NCBI RefSeq assembly: GCF_018614575.1
Contig: NZ_JAGGOJ010000005.1
Coordinates: 186,001-250,000, forward strand
Direction of reading: 5' to 3'
Length of the DNA stretch: 64,000 nt
From: Streptomyces sp. ISL-10
Lineage (GTDB): Bacteria > Actinomycetota > Actinomycetes > Streptomycetales > Streptomycetaceae
The position numbers and the translations under genes are program-made. The notes beneath the pieces are model-generated. The model was not told the origin of the DNA. It saw only the letters and a list, made by a program, of their open reading frames with translations, and searched no databases. Below are positions 17,195 through 26,249 of the stretch, piece after piece; within the stretch, counting starts at the first letter, position 1; every line of letters starts with the position of its first letter.

Positions 17195-17205
17195 GATCAG
17201 GAAAC

Positions 17206-17967
17206 CTACTTCTTCTTGCCCTGGTTCTTCACGGCCTCGATCGCCGCCGCCGCGGCGTCCGGGTCGAGGTAGGTGCCGCCCGGGATGACCGGGTTGAAGT
17301 CGGCGTCGAGCTCGTAGACCAGCGGGATGCCCGTCGGGATGTTCAGGCCCGCGATGTCCGCGTCGGAGATGCCGTCCAGGTGCTTGACCAGGGCGCGCAG
17401 GCTGTTGCCGTGGGCCGCGATCAGGACCGTGCGGCCGGCCAGGAGGTCGGGGACGATGCCGTCGTACCAGTACGGCAGCATGCGCTCGACGACGTCCTTG
17501 AGGCACTCGGTGCGCGGGCGCAGCTCGCTCGGGATCGTCGCGTAGCGGGCGTCGTTGGCCTGGGAGAACTCGTTGTCGTCGGCGAGGACCGGCGGCGGGG
17601 TGTCGTACGAGCGGCGCCAGAGCATGAACTGCTCCTCGCCGAACTCGGCCAGCGTCTGGGCCTTGTCCTTGCCCTGGAGGGCGCCGTAGTGGCGCTCGTT
17701 CAGGCGCCAGGTGCGGTGGACCGGGATCCAGTGGCGGTCCGCGGCCTCCAGCGCGAGCTGCGCGGTGCGGATGGCGCGCTTCTGGAGCGAGGTGTGGAGC
17801 ACGTCGGGGAGCAGGCCGGCGTCCTTGAGCAGCTCACCGCCGCGGACTGCCTCCTTCTCGCCCTTCTCCGTGAGGTTGACGTCCACCCAGCCGGTGAACA
17901 GGTTCTTCGCGTTCCATTCACTCTCGCCGTGGCGGAGGAGGATCAGCTTGTACGGTGCGTCGGCCAT
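17206..17967 (-). CDS. gpmA: 2,3-bisphosphoglycerate-dependent phosphoglycerate mutase
   Basis: A 253-residue dPGM. The catalytic phospho-His is in [12 protein letters not shown] (His13). Substrate-binding [11 protein letters not shown] and the second catalytic His in [14 protein letters not shown] are both present. It interconverts 3- and 2-phosphoglycerate in glycolysis and gluconeogenesis. The C-terminus is Lys-rich (KNQGKKK). TAGGCT (minus, 17980-17975) ends exactly 7 nt before the ATG, indicating a leaderless mRNA. Monocistronic, with its own terminator. Confidence 0.96.
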   Translation of the reverse strand: MADAPYKLILLRHGESEWNAKNLFTGWVDVNLTEKGEKEAVRGGELLKDAGLLPDVLHTSLQKRAIRTAQLALEAADRHWIPVHRTWRLNERHYGALQGKDKAQTLAEFGEEQFMLWRRSYDTPPPVLADDNEFSQANDARYATIPSELRPRTECLKDVVERMLPYWYDGIVPDLLAGRTVLIAAHGNSLRALVKHLDGISDADIAGLNIPTGIPLVYELDADFNPVIPGGTYLDPDAAAAAIEAVKNQGKKK

Positions 17968-18159
17968 GGGCCCGAGCCTAATCGACGCCGCGCCGACCCG
18001 GCTCGGGTGCCCGCAGAGCGGACGCGATGGACGATCGCCGCGCCGGGCCCGTGGAAACCACCCCCGGACAGCAACGGGTCAACTGCCCCTGCCCCAGCGC
18101 GCAATGACTCCGCCCCCGTCAATTCGGTGGCGGCCGGGACACGCGGCTCAGTAAGTTAC

Positions 18160-18181
18160 GTAAGCAGCCTGAGCTGCTTAC
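18160..18181 (+). promoter_or_regulatory. Palindromic operator candidate before the MFS gene
   Basis: GTAAGCAGC-CTGA-GCTGCTTAC is a perfect 9-bp inverted repeat 20 bp before the MFS start codon. It is immediately preceded by GTAAGTTAC and contains TTACGTAA at the junction, so CTTAC/GTAAG half-sites occur four times in 31 bp. This looks like a repressor site, although no regulator gene is adjacent; as RNA it could also fold as a leader hairpin. Confidence 0.45.
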
Positions 18182-18201
18182 ATACCCCGGGGGTCGCTCG
18201 C

Positions 18202-19551
18202 ATGTCCATCGCCTCGTTCAGTCGCGCTCTGCGCGGGACCGTCTCGGGGCTGCCCGGGGGCTTCTGGTGGCTGTGGACCTCGACGCTGGTGAACCGCACC
18301 GGCGCCTTCGTCCTCACGTTCCTGTCGCTCTATCTGACCCAGGAACTGGGCTACTCCGCCTGGTACGCGGGCCTCGTCGTCGCGCTCCACGGGCTGGGCG
18401 GAGTGGCCGGGTCGCCGCTGGGCGGCGTGCTCACCGACCGGTGGGGGCGGCGGCCCACCATGATCTCGATGCACCTGGCCGGAGGGGCGTGCGCCGCCGC
18501 GCTGGCCGTGGTGACCAGCGCCCTGGGCATCGCGGTCGTGGTGCTGCTGATGGGTGTGGCGATGCAGGCCGTACGGCCCGCGATCAGCGCGACCATCGCC
18601 GACCTGGTGCCCGAATCCGGACTGCGCCGCGCCTTCGCGCTGAACTACTGGGCCCTCAACCTCGGCTTCGCCATCGCCGCCCTGGGCGGCGGCGCCGCGA
18701 TCTTTCTCGGCTACCGCACGCTGTTCGTGGCCGACGCCGTCGCCACCGCCCTGTGTGCGCTGATCGTCTTCCTGCGGCTGCCCGAGACCCGCCCCGAATC
18801 GCGGTCCGACGCCGCCGCGGGAACCAGCGAGGAGAAGCGGCTGAGCGTCCTGGACGTGCTGAAGGACGCCCCCTTCCGGACGCTGGTCCTGCTCAACCTG
18901 CTCATCTGCCTGATCTTCACCGCTCCCTGGGTGGGCCTGCCGCTGACCATGGCGGCCGAGGGCCTGTCGGCCGATTCGTACGGCGTGGTCATCGCGGTCA
19001 ACGGTGTGGTGATCGTCGCTCTGCAACTGCTGGTCAACAGGATCACCGAGAAGCGCTCCCCGGCCGCGCTGCTCACCGTGTCCGCGCTGCTCTTCGCCGC
19101 CGGTACCGGAGTCACGGCGCTGGCCGGCACGCCTTTGCTGTTCGCGGCGACCGTGGTGGTGTGGACGCTCGGCGAGATGGTCCACGTGCCGACCAACGCG
19201 GCCGCGACGGCCCGTCTGGCCCCCGAGCACGCCCGCGGCCGGTACCAGGGTGTGATGGGCATGTCCTGGGCGGTTGCCGGTTTCGTCGCCCCGATCCTGG
19301 CCGGCTGGGTGGTCGACGGGCCCGGCCCGGACGTCCTGTGGATCGGCTGCGCGGTCGTGGGCTGCGTCGCGGCGGCCGGTTACACGCTCCTGCTGCGCCA
19401 GGCGCTGGCCGAGAAGGGCAGCGAACCGGAGGCGGGCGACAAGGGCATCGCGCCGGTGGCGGTGGCGGCGGACGACACCGTGCTGCCTGTGGCGGCCGCC
19501 GCCGAGGAGGCCGCGCGGGGCAAGCCGAACACGTCGCACCTCTCCGGCTGA
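18202..19551 (+). CDS. MFS transporter (drug/metabolite efflux type)
   Basis: A 449-residue major facilitator with about 12 hydrophobic segments. The motif-A loop between TM2 and TM3 reads GGVLTDRWGRRPTM (G-x-x-x-D-R-x-G-R-R), and a central hydrophilic loop (about 205-225, RPESRSDAAAGTSEEKR) splits two six-helix halves. The family expels drugs or metabolites by proton antiport. The C-terminal tail is Ala/Glu-rich and cytoplasmic. The ATG is 20 bp past a palindromic operator-like site. The substrate is unknown. Confidence 0.88.
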   Translation: MSIASFSRALRGTVSGLPGGFWWLWTSTLVNRTGAFVLTFLSLYLTQELGYSAWYAGLVVALHGLGGVAGSPLGGVLTDRWGRRPTMISMHLAGGACAAALAVVTSALGIAVVVLLMGVAMQAVRPAISATIADLVPESGLRRAFALNYWALNLGFAIAALGGGAAIFLGYRTLFVADAVATALCALIVFLRLPETRPESRSDAAAGTSEEKRLSVLDVLKDAPFRTLVLLNLLICLIFTAPWVGLPLTMAAEGLSADSYGVVIAVNGVVIVALQLLVNRITEKRSPAALLTVSALLFAAGTGVTALAGTPLLFAATVVVWTLGEMVHVPTNAAATARLAPEHARGRYQGVMGMSWAVAGFVAPILAGWVVDGPGPDVLWIGCAVVGCVAAAGYTLLLRQALAEKGSEPEAGDKGIAPVAVAADDTVLPVAAAAEEAARGKPNTSHLSG

Positions 19552-19862
19552 CGTCCCCCTCCGTGCGCCCCGCCGGGCAGGCGGGTCGCCGGTCAGCAGG
19601 TTTTCGCCGCCGTGGACCCGCCGTGCGCGGCAGCCGTGTCGTCCGCGGTGACCCGTGTTCCCGGGTGCCACAGCGCGCACAGGAACGCGACACCCTGCGC
19701 GACGGCCTTCCCGTGGAACAAGACGCGCGCGCCTGAACACTGTTCATGTCCGCGTCGGCGGTGAACATGCCACGGCGCTCCGGTGCACCGGAAGAGCCGT
19801 GCACGAGGAAGCGAAGGGCCTGTGCGTGTAGGACTGCGAGGGGACTAGGGCCCGCCCGGCGG
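19552..19862. other. Intergenic region between MFS gene and ybjN
   Basis: 311 bp, convergent flanks, no gene seen. It contains TGAACA-C-TGTTCA (19734-19746), a perfect 13-bp palindrome, and a further GTGAACATG at 19761-19769. No T-tailed terminator is evident. Confidence 0.5.
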
Positions 19863-20363
19863 TCAGTCCGCGGGGCGCTGGATCAGATTCGTGAACGCGT
19901 CCAAGTTGCGCGTCGATTCACCGCGCGACACTCGCCACGCGTACTCCCGGCGGATCGCGCTCGCGAAGCCCAGTTCGAGGAGCGTGTTGAAGGAGCCGTC
20001 CGCCGCCTCCAGGACCGTGCCGAGCAGCCGGTCCAGTTCCTCGGGAGTGACCACGGACAGCGGGAGCTTGCCGACGAGATAGATGTCGCCGAGCCGGTCG
20101 ATCGCGTAACCGACCCCGTACAGCTTGAGGTTGCGCTCCAGCAGCCAGCGGTGGACCGCGGCGTCGTTCTCGTCGGGGTGGCGGATGACGAAGGCGTTGA
20201 CGGAGAGGGAGTGCCTGCCGACGAGGAGGGAACAGGTCGTCGACAGCTTGCGGGTCCCGGGGAGTTTGACGACATAACTGCCGTCGCCCGGCCTCTCCCA
20301 TTCGAGTTCGGCGTCCTTCAGGGTCTGCTCGACGACCTGCCTCACGCGCTCTGCGTCAACCAT
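19863..20363 (-). CDS. YbjN-domain protein
   Basis: A 166-residue YbjN-family protein (type III secretion chaperone-like fold). Conserved stretches include WLLERNLKLYGVGYAIDRLGDIYLVGKLPL and the preceding FVIRHPDENDAAVHRW. It starts 14 bp after the mshA stop on the same strand, so the two are very likely cotranscribed. This mshA-ybjN pairing is typical of actinomycetes, but the molecular function of YbjN proteins is not established. Confidence 0.88.
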   Translation of the reverse strand: MVDAERVRQVVEQTLKDAELEWERPGDGSYVVKLPGTRKLSTTCSLLVGRHSLSVNAFVIRHPDENDAAVHRWLLERNLKLYGVGYAIDRLGDIYLVGKLPLSVVTPEELDRLLGTVLEAADGSFNTLLELGFASAIRREYAWRVSRGESTRNLDAFTNLIQRPAD

Positions 20364-20377
20364 GCAGGGAGCGTACG

Positions 20378-21718
20378 TCAGAGGTGGTGGGCCCGCGTGC
20401 GGTGGCGGTGCTCGTACATCGCGGCCGTGTACACGTCAGCCGTCGCCGACGCCGCCGTGCCCCATCCGAAGGACTGGGCATGCCGGGTGGCGGCCCCGCC
20501 CATGCGGTCGGTCAGCGACGGGTCGCGTACGAAGCTCGCCAGGACGTCCGCGTAGTGGGCCGGATCGTGGCCGGGGACGAGGAAGCCGGTCTCCTCGTCG
20601 CGCACCGCCACCGGGAGCCCGCCGACCGCGGCGGCCACCACCGGTGTGCCGGCCGCCTGCGCCTCGATCGCCACGAGCCCGAACGACTCGCTGTACGAGG
20701 GCATGACCAGTACCGACGCAGCCCTGAACCAGTCCGCGAGCTGCGCCTGCCCGACCGGGGGCCGGAAGTGGACGACGTCCGCGATGCCGAGCCGGGCTGC
20801 GAGCTTCTGCAGGCCCTCGGGCTTGGCCAGCCCGCTGCCGCTGGGGCCGCCGACGACCGGCACGTGGATGCGGTGACGCAGCGAGGGATCGCGTTCGAGC
20901 AGCAGCGCGACGGCGCGCAGCAGGATGTCGGGGGCCTTCAGCGGCTGGATGCGGCCCGCGAAGAGCGGGATGAACGCGTCCTGCGGCAGCCCGAGCCGGG
21001 CCCGTGCCGCGCCGCGTCCGTCGTCGGGACGGAAGACGTCGAGGTTGACGCCGGGATGGACGACGGCGACCTTCGCCGGGTCGGCGTCGTAGAAGCGGGC
21101 GAGTTCGTCGGCCTCCTCCGCCGTGTTGGCGATCAGCCGGTCGGCGGCGTCGACTATCTGGGTCTCCCCGATGACGCGGGAGGCCGGCTCGGGGGTGTCG
21201 CCCTCGGCGAGCGCGGCGTTCTTGACCTTGGCCATGGTGTGCATGGCGTGGACGAGGGGGACGCCCCAGCGTTCGGCGGCGAGCCAGCCGACATGGCCCG
21301 ACAGCCAGTAGTGGGAGTGGACGAGGTCGTAGTGCCCGGGCCGGTGGCCCGCCCACGCCTGCATCACGCCGTGCGTGAAGGCGCACAGCTGCGGCGGCAG
21401 GTCCTCCTTGGCCAGGCCCTCGTAAGGGCCGGCGTCGATGTGGCGGACGGTGACACCCGGGGCGAGCTCGACGACCGGCGGCAGGCCGCCGGCGGTGGCA
21501 CGCGTGAAGATCTCGATCTCGACGCCGATGGCCGCGAGCCGCTTGGCGAGCTCGACGATGTAGACGTTCATACCGCCCGCGTCACCCGTGCCCGGCTGGT
21601 GCAGCGGGGAGGTGTGGACGCTGAGCATGGCGACCCTGCGCGGCTTGCGGTGACCGCCGGGGAACCGCAGGCGGGGCGCCATCCGGCTGCTGCCGAGGCG
21701 GGAGACGTACTGGCTCAC
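20378..21718 (-). CDS. mshA: D-inositol-3-phosphate glycosyltransferase (mycothiol step 1)
   Basis: A 446-residue GT-B family-4 glycosyltransferase. The N-terminal [15 protein letters not shown], central [19 protein letters not shown] and C-terminal [22 protein letters not shown] (E-x7-E nucleotide-sugar site) are MshA hallmarks. It joins UDP-GlcNAc to 1D-myo-inositol-3-phosphate, the first committed step of mycothiol synthesis. I chose GTG 21716-21718 because GAGAGGA precedes it at good spacing and homologues start VSQYVSRLG; the open frame extends to 21829. mshD, the last step, is at 58356-59279. Confidence 0.95.
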   Translation of the reverse strand: MSQYVSRLGSSRMAPRLRFPGGHRKPRRVAMLSVHTSPLHQPGTGDAGGMNVYIVELAKRLAAIGVEIEIFTRATAGGLPPVVELAPGVTVRHIDAGPYEGLAKEDLPPQLCAFTHGVMQAWAGHRPGHYDLVHSHYWLSGHVGWLAAERWGVPLVHAMHTMAKVKNAALAEGDTPEPASRVIGETQIVDAADRLIANTAEEADELARFYDADPAKVAVVHPGVNLDVFRPDDGRGAARARLGLPQDAFIPLFAGRIQPLKAPDILLRAVALLLERDPSLRHRIHVPVVGGPSGSGLAKPEGLQKLAARLGIADVVHFRPPVGQAQLADWFRAASVLVMPSYSESFGLVAIEAQAAGTPVVAAAVGGLPVAVRDEETGFLVPGHDPAHYADVLASFVRDPSLTDRMGGAATRHAQSFGWGTAASATADVYTAAMYEHRHRTRAHHL

Positions 21719-22265
21719 GTCGGCGGTCCTCTCGCTGCGGGCACGGCAAAACGCGGGATCGGGGCTCCCGCACGCCTGCACAACAGCGGAGCAGGCACGT
21801 CCATTTCCCCACCCCTGGCACTTTGCCAAATCATTACCCTGTGGCGGGGGCGGGCGACCGGCGAGGCGCAGTTGCCCGCGCCCCCTGCGCGCCCTTCAGG
21901 GCCCGGGGTGCGCAGCCCGCGGGGCGCACTCTCGGAACCCGAAGCCCGCGCAGCTTGTGGGGCGCACTCTCGGAACCCGAGGCACGCGGCTGCTCAGCCC
22001 GTGGGCCCACCCTCGGAACCCGAGGCCGACCCGCTCAGCCCCGGGCCCGCCCTCCTGGGGCCCTGCGCCCTCGGTGCGGCGGCTCCGCCGTGCGCAACCG
22101 GTGGCCGCCCTCACCCGGCCCTCCCGCCCTCACCCGGCCTTCACGGCCGTGCCGGCCGTCCCGACAGGAGGATCCGCCCTGTGCAGCCGCCGGCAGTGCC
22201 TTCCGGGCCACGCTGCGCCCGCCTCCCCGGCTGCCCACACGGCCACACCGCTTACCCTCGGTGAC
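21719..22265. repeat. Intergenic region with three direct repeats of a CTCGGAACCCGA unit
   Basis: About 550 bp without a credible gene between divergent mshA and the methyltransferase gene. Three copies of GGGGCGCACTCTCGGAACCC-like 26-mers lie at 21921-21946, 21958-21983 and 22003-22028 (first two differ by two bases, third more diverged). Spacing is 37 and 45 bp. This is an unclassified intergenic repeat, too irregular for CRISPR. Confidence 0.55.
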
Positions 22266-23051
22266 ATGAATCGCCCCGTCGGGACCGCGACCCGCGGGAC
22301 GACCAACCCCAACCGGCTGCGCCGCATGGACCGCTGGATCGCCGCGACACACGGCCCCGCCCTGCGCGGCGGCACCACGGCCCCCGTCGCCGTCGACCTC
22401 GGGTACGGGGCGGCCCCCTGGACCGCCGTGGAACTGCTGCAGCGGCTGCGCACCGCCGCACCGCGGTGCGAGGTCGTCGGCATCGAGATCGACCCCGCCC
22501 GCGTCGCCGCCGCGAAGCCGTACGAGCGCGACGGACTCACCTTCCGGCACGGCGGGTTCGAGGTGCCGACCGCGGACCGGCCGGCACTGATCAGGGCCGC
22601 CAACGTGCTGCGGCAGTACGACGAGGAGGAGGTCGCTGCGGTCTGGTCCCGGCTGTGCGGCCGACTGGCGCCCGGCGGCCTGCTCGTCGAGGGCACCTGC
22701 GACGAGATCGGGCGGCGGCACGTATGGGTGGCGCTCGGGCCCGAGGGGCCGCGGACGGTGACGTTCGCAACCCGGCTCGGCTCACTGGAGCGCCCCTCCG
22801 ACCTCGCGGAACGGCTGCCGAAGGCACTCATCCACCGCAATGTGCCGGGCGAGCCGGTCCATGCGTTCCTGCGCGACTTCGACCGCGCCTGGGCGGCGGC
22901 GGCGCCGTACGCCTCGCTCGGGGCGCGGCAGCGCTGGATCAGGGCGGTGAGCGACCTGGCGGGCGAATGGCCCGTCAAGGACGACCGTCGACGGTGGCGG
23001 CAGGGCGAGGTCACGGTCGTGTGGGAGGCGCTCGCACCCGCCACGGCATGA
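22266..23051 (+). CDS. Class I SAM-dependent methyltransferase-like protein
   Basis: A 261-residue Rossmann-fold protein. Motif I is VAVDLGYGAAPWTAVEL (D-x-G-x-G), and EVVGIEIDPARVAAA supplies the acidic residue that binds the SAM ribose. IRAANVLRQYDEEEV occupies motif IV. The N-terminal NPNRLRRMDRW is typical of a small actinobacterial family, often annotated only as class I methyltransferase. TACCCT (22253-22258) lies 7 nt before the ATG, so the mRNA is probably leaderless. The substrate is unknown; it is divergent from mshA. Confidence 0.82.
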   Translation: MNRPVGTATRGTTNPNRLRRMDRWIAATHGPALRGGTTAPVAVDLGYGAAPWTAVELLQRLRTAAPRCEVVGIEIDPARVAAAKPYERDGLTFRHGGFEVPTADRPALIRAANVLRQYDEEEVAAVWSRLCGRLAPGGLLVEGTCDEIGRRHVWVALGPEGPRTVTFATRLGSLERPSDLAERLPKALIHRNVPGEPVHAFLRDFDRAWAAAAPYASLGARQRWIRAVSDLAGEWPVKDDRRRWRQGEVTVVWEALAPATA

Positions 23052-23130
23052 GGCAAACCAGCAACACGGGTGAAGACGTCCCGGTTTGCACCGAACGGGA
23101 CACCGTGACGGGTGAAGCGCCCCGGGCTGG

Positions 23131-23156
23131 GGAACGCAGGGACCCGGCCGCTCGTA
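23131..23156 (+). promoter_or_regulatory. Possible ECF-sigma promoter for the NlpC/P60 gene
   Basis: GGAAC (23131-23135), a 17-nt spacer and CGTA (23153-23156) resemble ECF (SigE-type) promoters that drive cell-wall genes. It would give a leader of about 165 nt before the GTG start. The leader (to 23327) is GC-rich and holds GGGGTGGGGATCC-type stretches that could fold. Tentative. Confidence 0.25.
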
Positions 23157-23327
23157 GTGACGGTGGGGACGAGGGAGCAGATACCGCCGGGGTGGGGATC
23201 CATGGGGGAGAACTGCCGGTCAACCCTGTCGTTTTGGCGGTCGTCATGACACCATCTGCGACGTCACCCGTAAGTTACTGACGGTTAATCACCTGTTGTC
23301 GTCTGGCGTTCGCCCGGAGGGGGAGTC

Positions 23328-24419
23328 GTGAACCGACGCCGCTGTGCCACTGCCGCAGCGATCAGCCTGGTCTGCGCACTGACCGTGCAGGCGGTAGCGG
23401 GCCAAGCCCTCGCGGCCCCCGAGCCGCCCCCGCAGGCTCCCGCCTCGGTCACCGTGCCCGGAGAGATGGCCCCTCCCCCGCCGAGCCGTTCGCTCGAAGC
23501 GGTGCGTCAGCAGATAGACGCCCTCTACCGCCAGGCCGCGTCCGCCACGGACGCATACAACCTGGCGAAGGAGCGGACCGAGAAGCAGTCCGCCGAAATC
23601 GTGCAGCTGGCCCAGGAGATGGCCGAGGGCCAGGCCCGCATCGAGGACCTGAAGAACCGCGCGGGCGCCGCCGCCCGCGCCCAGTACCGCGCCGGCGGCC
23701 TGCCGCCCGAGGCGCAACTGGCGCTCGTCGACGACCCGCAGTTGTTCCTCGACGGCGTCGGCCGCATCCAGCAGGGCCAGAAGGCCACCAAGGACCTCAT
23801 CGCCGAACTGACGCAGACCCAGGCCGACCTGGCCGCATACAGCAAGGACGCCAGCGCCCACTGGGAGCGGCTGGAGGCGAGCCGGCTGAAACAGGAGAAG
23901 GCCAAGAAGGAGATCAAGGCCAAGATCGCCGCGGCCAAGAAGCTCGAAGACAAGCTGGAGAAGGAGGAGCTTCAGCACCTTCTCCAGCTGGAGCAGCAGG
24001 CGCAGTACAGGGCCCAGAGCCAGTGGCTCGACTCGGGCATACTCGACGAGATCGACGGCCGCGCGAGCGAACAGGGCAGAAAGGCGGTCGAGTTCGCCAC
24101 CGCGCAGCTCGGCAAGCCGTACGTGTGGGGTGCCGAGGGCCCGGGCTCGTACGACTGCTCGGGGCTCACCTCACAGGCTTGGGCAGCCGCCGGTCGCGGC
24201 ATTCCGCGCACCTCGCAGGAGCAGTGGCGGCTGCTGCCCAGGATCGCCGTCAAGGACATGCGCCCCGGCGACCTGATCATCTATCACGCGGACGCCAGCC
24301 ACGTCGGTATGTACGTCGGCAACGGCGCGATCATCCACGCCCCGCGCCCGGGAAGGAACGTCACTGTCGCGGGCGCCGGGTCGATGAGCATCCTGGGAGT
24401 CGTGCGCCCCGACAAGTGA
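23328..24419 (+). CDS. Secreted NlpC/P60 peptidoglycan hydrolase with coiled coil
   Basis: A 363-residue protein. Signal peptide at about 1-29 (RRRCATAAA... ending AGQALAAP), a Lys/Glu-rich coiled coil (about 55-235, RipA/PcsB-like), then a C-terminal NlpC/P60 domain (about 250-363). Catalytic Cys277 is in YDCSGLTSQAW and the His in ASHVGMYVG, with a further His in IIHAPRPG. It cleaves stem-peptide bonds (typically D-Glu-DAP) during growth or division; the coiled coil probably masks or positions the catalytic domain. The GTG start follows GGAGGGGGA. Confidence 0.92.
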   Translation: MNRRRCATAAAISLVCALTVQAVAGQALAAPEPPPQAPASVTVPGEMAPPPPSRSLEAVRQQIDALYRQAASATDAYNLAKERTEKQSAEIVQLAQEMAEGQARIEDLKNRAGAAARAQYRAGGLPPEAQLALVDDPQLFLDGVGRIQQGQKATKDLIAELTQTQADLAAYSKDASAHWERLEASRLKQEKAKKEIKAKIAAAKKLEDKLEKEELQHLLQLEQQAQYRAQSQWLDSGILDEIDGRASEQGRKAVEFATAQLGKPYVWGAEGPGSYDCSGLTSQAWAAAGRGIPRTSQEQWRLLPRIAVKDMRPGDLIIYHADASHVGMYVGNGAIIHAPRPGRNVTVAGAGSMSILGVVRPDK

Positions 24420-24880
24420 GGCGTGCCGGTCGGGCGCCACACCGGCCGGCCGTCGGGAGGGGCACCGCGCACCGGCGGCCCCACGCCTGGCCGCCCCCGA
24501 GCCATCACCGCCCACCGCCTCCCCGGTGGGCCGACCGGTAGGCCCGCCCACCGGGCCTGCCCACCGGCCTGCCCACCGGGCCCGCCCGCCGAGTGATGTG
24601 CGTCCCATGCCCGCGCCCGCTCCGCCGGGTGCAGGGCGCGCGCTCTGTGACGCAAGTGACGTGCGCCACCCGGCACATGGGGCGAAAGGGACGACCGGGC
24701 GATGGCGGCGTGATGTTCGTCATGGCCCGCTGGGCAACTACCTCCCCATGCGCGGCATATGCCAACGGCTCTTCGCTGATCGCCATTCCGTTCGGCCACC
24801 CCCTACCGCTATGGTCCCCGTCTGGCGGGACGTCGATCGTCGCCCTGCCGCCCTCGGGGGGAGGGAAGGAAACAGAACCG
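24420..24880. other. Intergenic region between NlpC/P60 and PP2C genes
   Basis: About 460 bp with no convincing gene, although one frame is open from 24593 into the PP2C gene. 24530-24595 consists of short CCCACCGGGCCTG-like tandem copies. A TATGGT hexamer at 24809-24814 could be a -10 for the phosphatase gene. Confidence 0.5.
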
Positions 24881-26125
24881 ATGCCCGTACCCGTACCGCG
24901 ACAGAGGAACGTCCCCGTCGCGGAGACCGCCCCCGGCGGGACGACCAGCGGCGGCGACCTCACGCTCCTGATCATCGAGGACGACCCGGCGGGCACCATC
25001 AGCGTCCCGGAGCTGCGCGACGCGGCCGGCACCCGGGTGCGTATTCGCACCGCCCGGAACCTGACCGAGGCGGAGCGACTGCTCACCGACGACGTGCACT
25101 GTGTCCTCGTCGACCTCGCGCTGCCCGGCCGCACCCCGGAGGACGAGCTGGGCCCCCTCAAGCACGTCCTGCGCCTGGCCCCCCGCCACGCGGTGCTGGC
25201 CCTGACCGCGTCGGGCGACAGCGAGCTGGCCGCCGAGGCGGTGCGCGTAGGTGCCCAGGACCACCTCGTACGCGAAGAGCTCGACGGCCGGCTCCTGAGC
25301 CGCGCCGTGCGCTACGCCGTGGAGCGCAAGCGTGCCGACACCGCCCAGGTGAAGCTCGCCGAGTCCCGCCTGCGCGCCCAGGAGAACGCCCGCCTGGAGC
25401 GCGGTCTGCTGCCCACCCCGCTGCTGGAGGGCTCGGACCTGCGTTTCGCGGCCCGCTACCGCCCCGGGCGCTCACGCGCGCTGCTCGGCGGCGACTTCTA
25501 CGACACGGTCCGCACCCCGGACGGCACCGTCCACGCGATGATCGGCGACGTCTGCGGCCACGGTCCGGACGAGGCGGCGCTCGGTGTGGAGCTGCGTATC
25601 GCGTGGCGTGCCCTGACGTTCGCCGGGCTGTGCGGCGACGAGCTGCTGTCCACGCTCCAGCAGGTCCTGGAGCACGAGCGGGAGAGCGACGAGATCTTCG
25701 CGACACTGTGCACGGTGGACATCGCACCGGACGGCCGGCGCGCCGGGCTCTGCCTGGCCGGTCACCCCAGCCCGCTGATCGCCCGGCACGGCCGGGCCGC
25801 CCAGTTGCTGCCGTACGACGACGGCGGCCCGGCGCTCGGTCTGCTGCCGCGCGCCCGCTGGCCACGCCGCCAGGTGGAGCTCGGCGGCGCGTGGAGCCTG
25901 ATGATGTACACGGACGGGCTGATCGAGGGCCGCCAGGGCCCGGACACCAAGCAGCGCCTCGGCCAGGACGGCATGGTCGAGATGATCAATCGACAGCTGG
26001 CGGCGGGCCTGGACGGCGAGTCGCTGCTGGAGGCGGCGGTCGGCGAGGTGCGGGAACTGAACGGCGGCGAGCTGACGGACGACGTGGCGGTGCTGCTGCT
26101 GAGCCGGAACGGCTCACGGTCCTGA
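24881..26125 (+). CDS. Receiver domain-PP2C (SpoIIE/RsbU-type) serine phosphatase
   Basis: A 414-residue protein. An N-terminal response-regulator receiver (about 28-145: LIIEDDPAG, VLVDLALPGR with the likely phospho-Asp, LALTASGD) is followed by a helical linker and a C-terminal PPM/SpoIIE phosphatase (about 165-405: LLGGDFYDTV, MIGDVCGHGPDEAA, LMMYTDGLIEGR, LTDDVAVLLL with metal-binding Asp residues). Such proteins dephosphorylate anti-anti-sigma factors in partner-switching cascades. No kinase or anti-sigma gene is adjacent, so the partner is elsewhere. GGAAGGA precedes the ATG. The 3' end lies inside a 35-bp tandem repeat. Confidence 0.9.
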   Translation: MPVPVPRQRNVPVAETAPGGTTSGGDLTLLIIEDDPAGTISVPELRDAAGTRVRIRTARNLTEAERLLTDDVHCVLVDLALPGRTPEDELGPLKHVLRLAPRHAVLALTASGDSELAAEAVRVGAQDHLVREELDGRLLSRAVRYAVERKRADTAQVKLAESRLRAQENARLERGLLPTPLLEGSDLRFAARYRPGRSRALLGGDFYDTVRTPDGTVHAMIGDVCGHGPDEAALGVELRIAWRALTFAGLCGDELLSTLQQVLEHERESDEIFATLCTVDIAPDGRRAGLCLAGHPSPLIARHGRAAQLLPYDDGGPALGLLPRARWPRRQVELGGAWSLMMYTDGLIEGRQGPDTKQRLGQDGMVEMINRQLAAGLDGESLLEAAVGEVRELNGGELTDDVAVLLLSRNGSRS

Positions 26126-26198
26126 CGCGGGCCCTGGGACGGAACGGCTCACGGTCCTGACGCGAACGCTGGGACGGAACGGCTCACGTCCCGACGCG
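26106..26198 (+). repeat. 35-bp tandem repeat across the PP2C stop codon
   Basis: Two full copies (26106-26140 and 26141-26175, 32 of 35 identical) and a partial third (26176-26198) of a unit beginning GGAACGGCTCACGGTCCTGA. Copy 1 encodes the C-terminal NGSRS and the stop codon; later copies are non-coding. A recent slippage duplication. Confidence 0.85.
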
Positions 26199-26249
26199 TC
26201 CCCCGCCCGACCGGTGCGCGCCCGGCCGAGGGACGTCGCCCGGTGCGGA

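Noticed and set aside
21921..22028. CRISPR array
   Set aside because: Only three diverged repeats, unequal spacers (11 and 19 bp) and no cas genes.
23080..23327. ydaO (c-di-AMP) riboswitch before the NlpC/P60 gene
   Set aside because: GGGGAAC and GGGGTGGGGATCC stretches look similar at first, but the conserved CCGACAGCTAAC segment is missing. Left as an unassigned leader.
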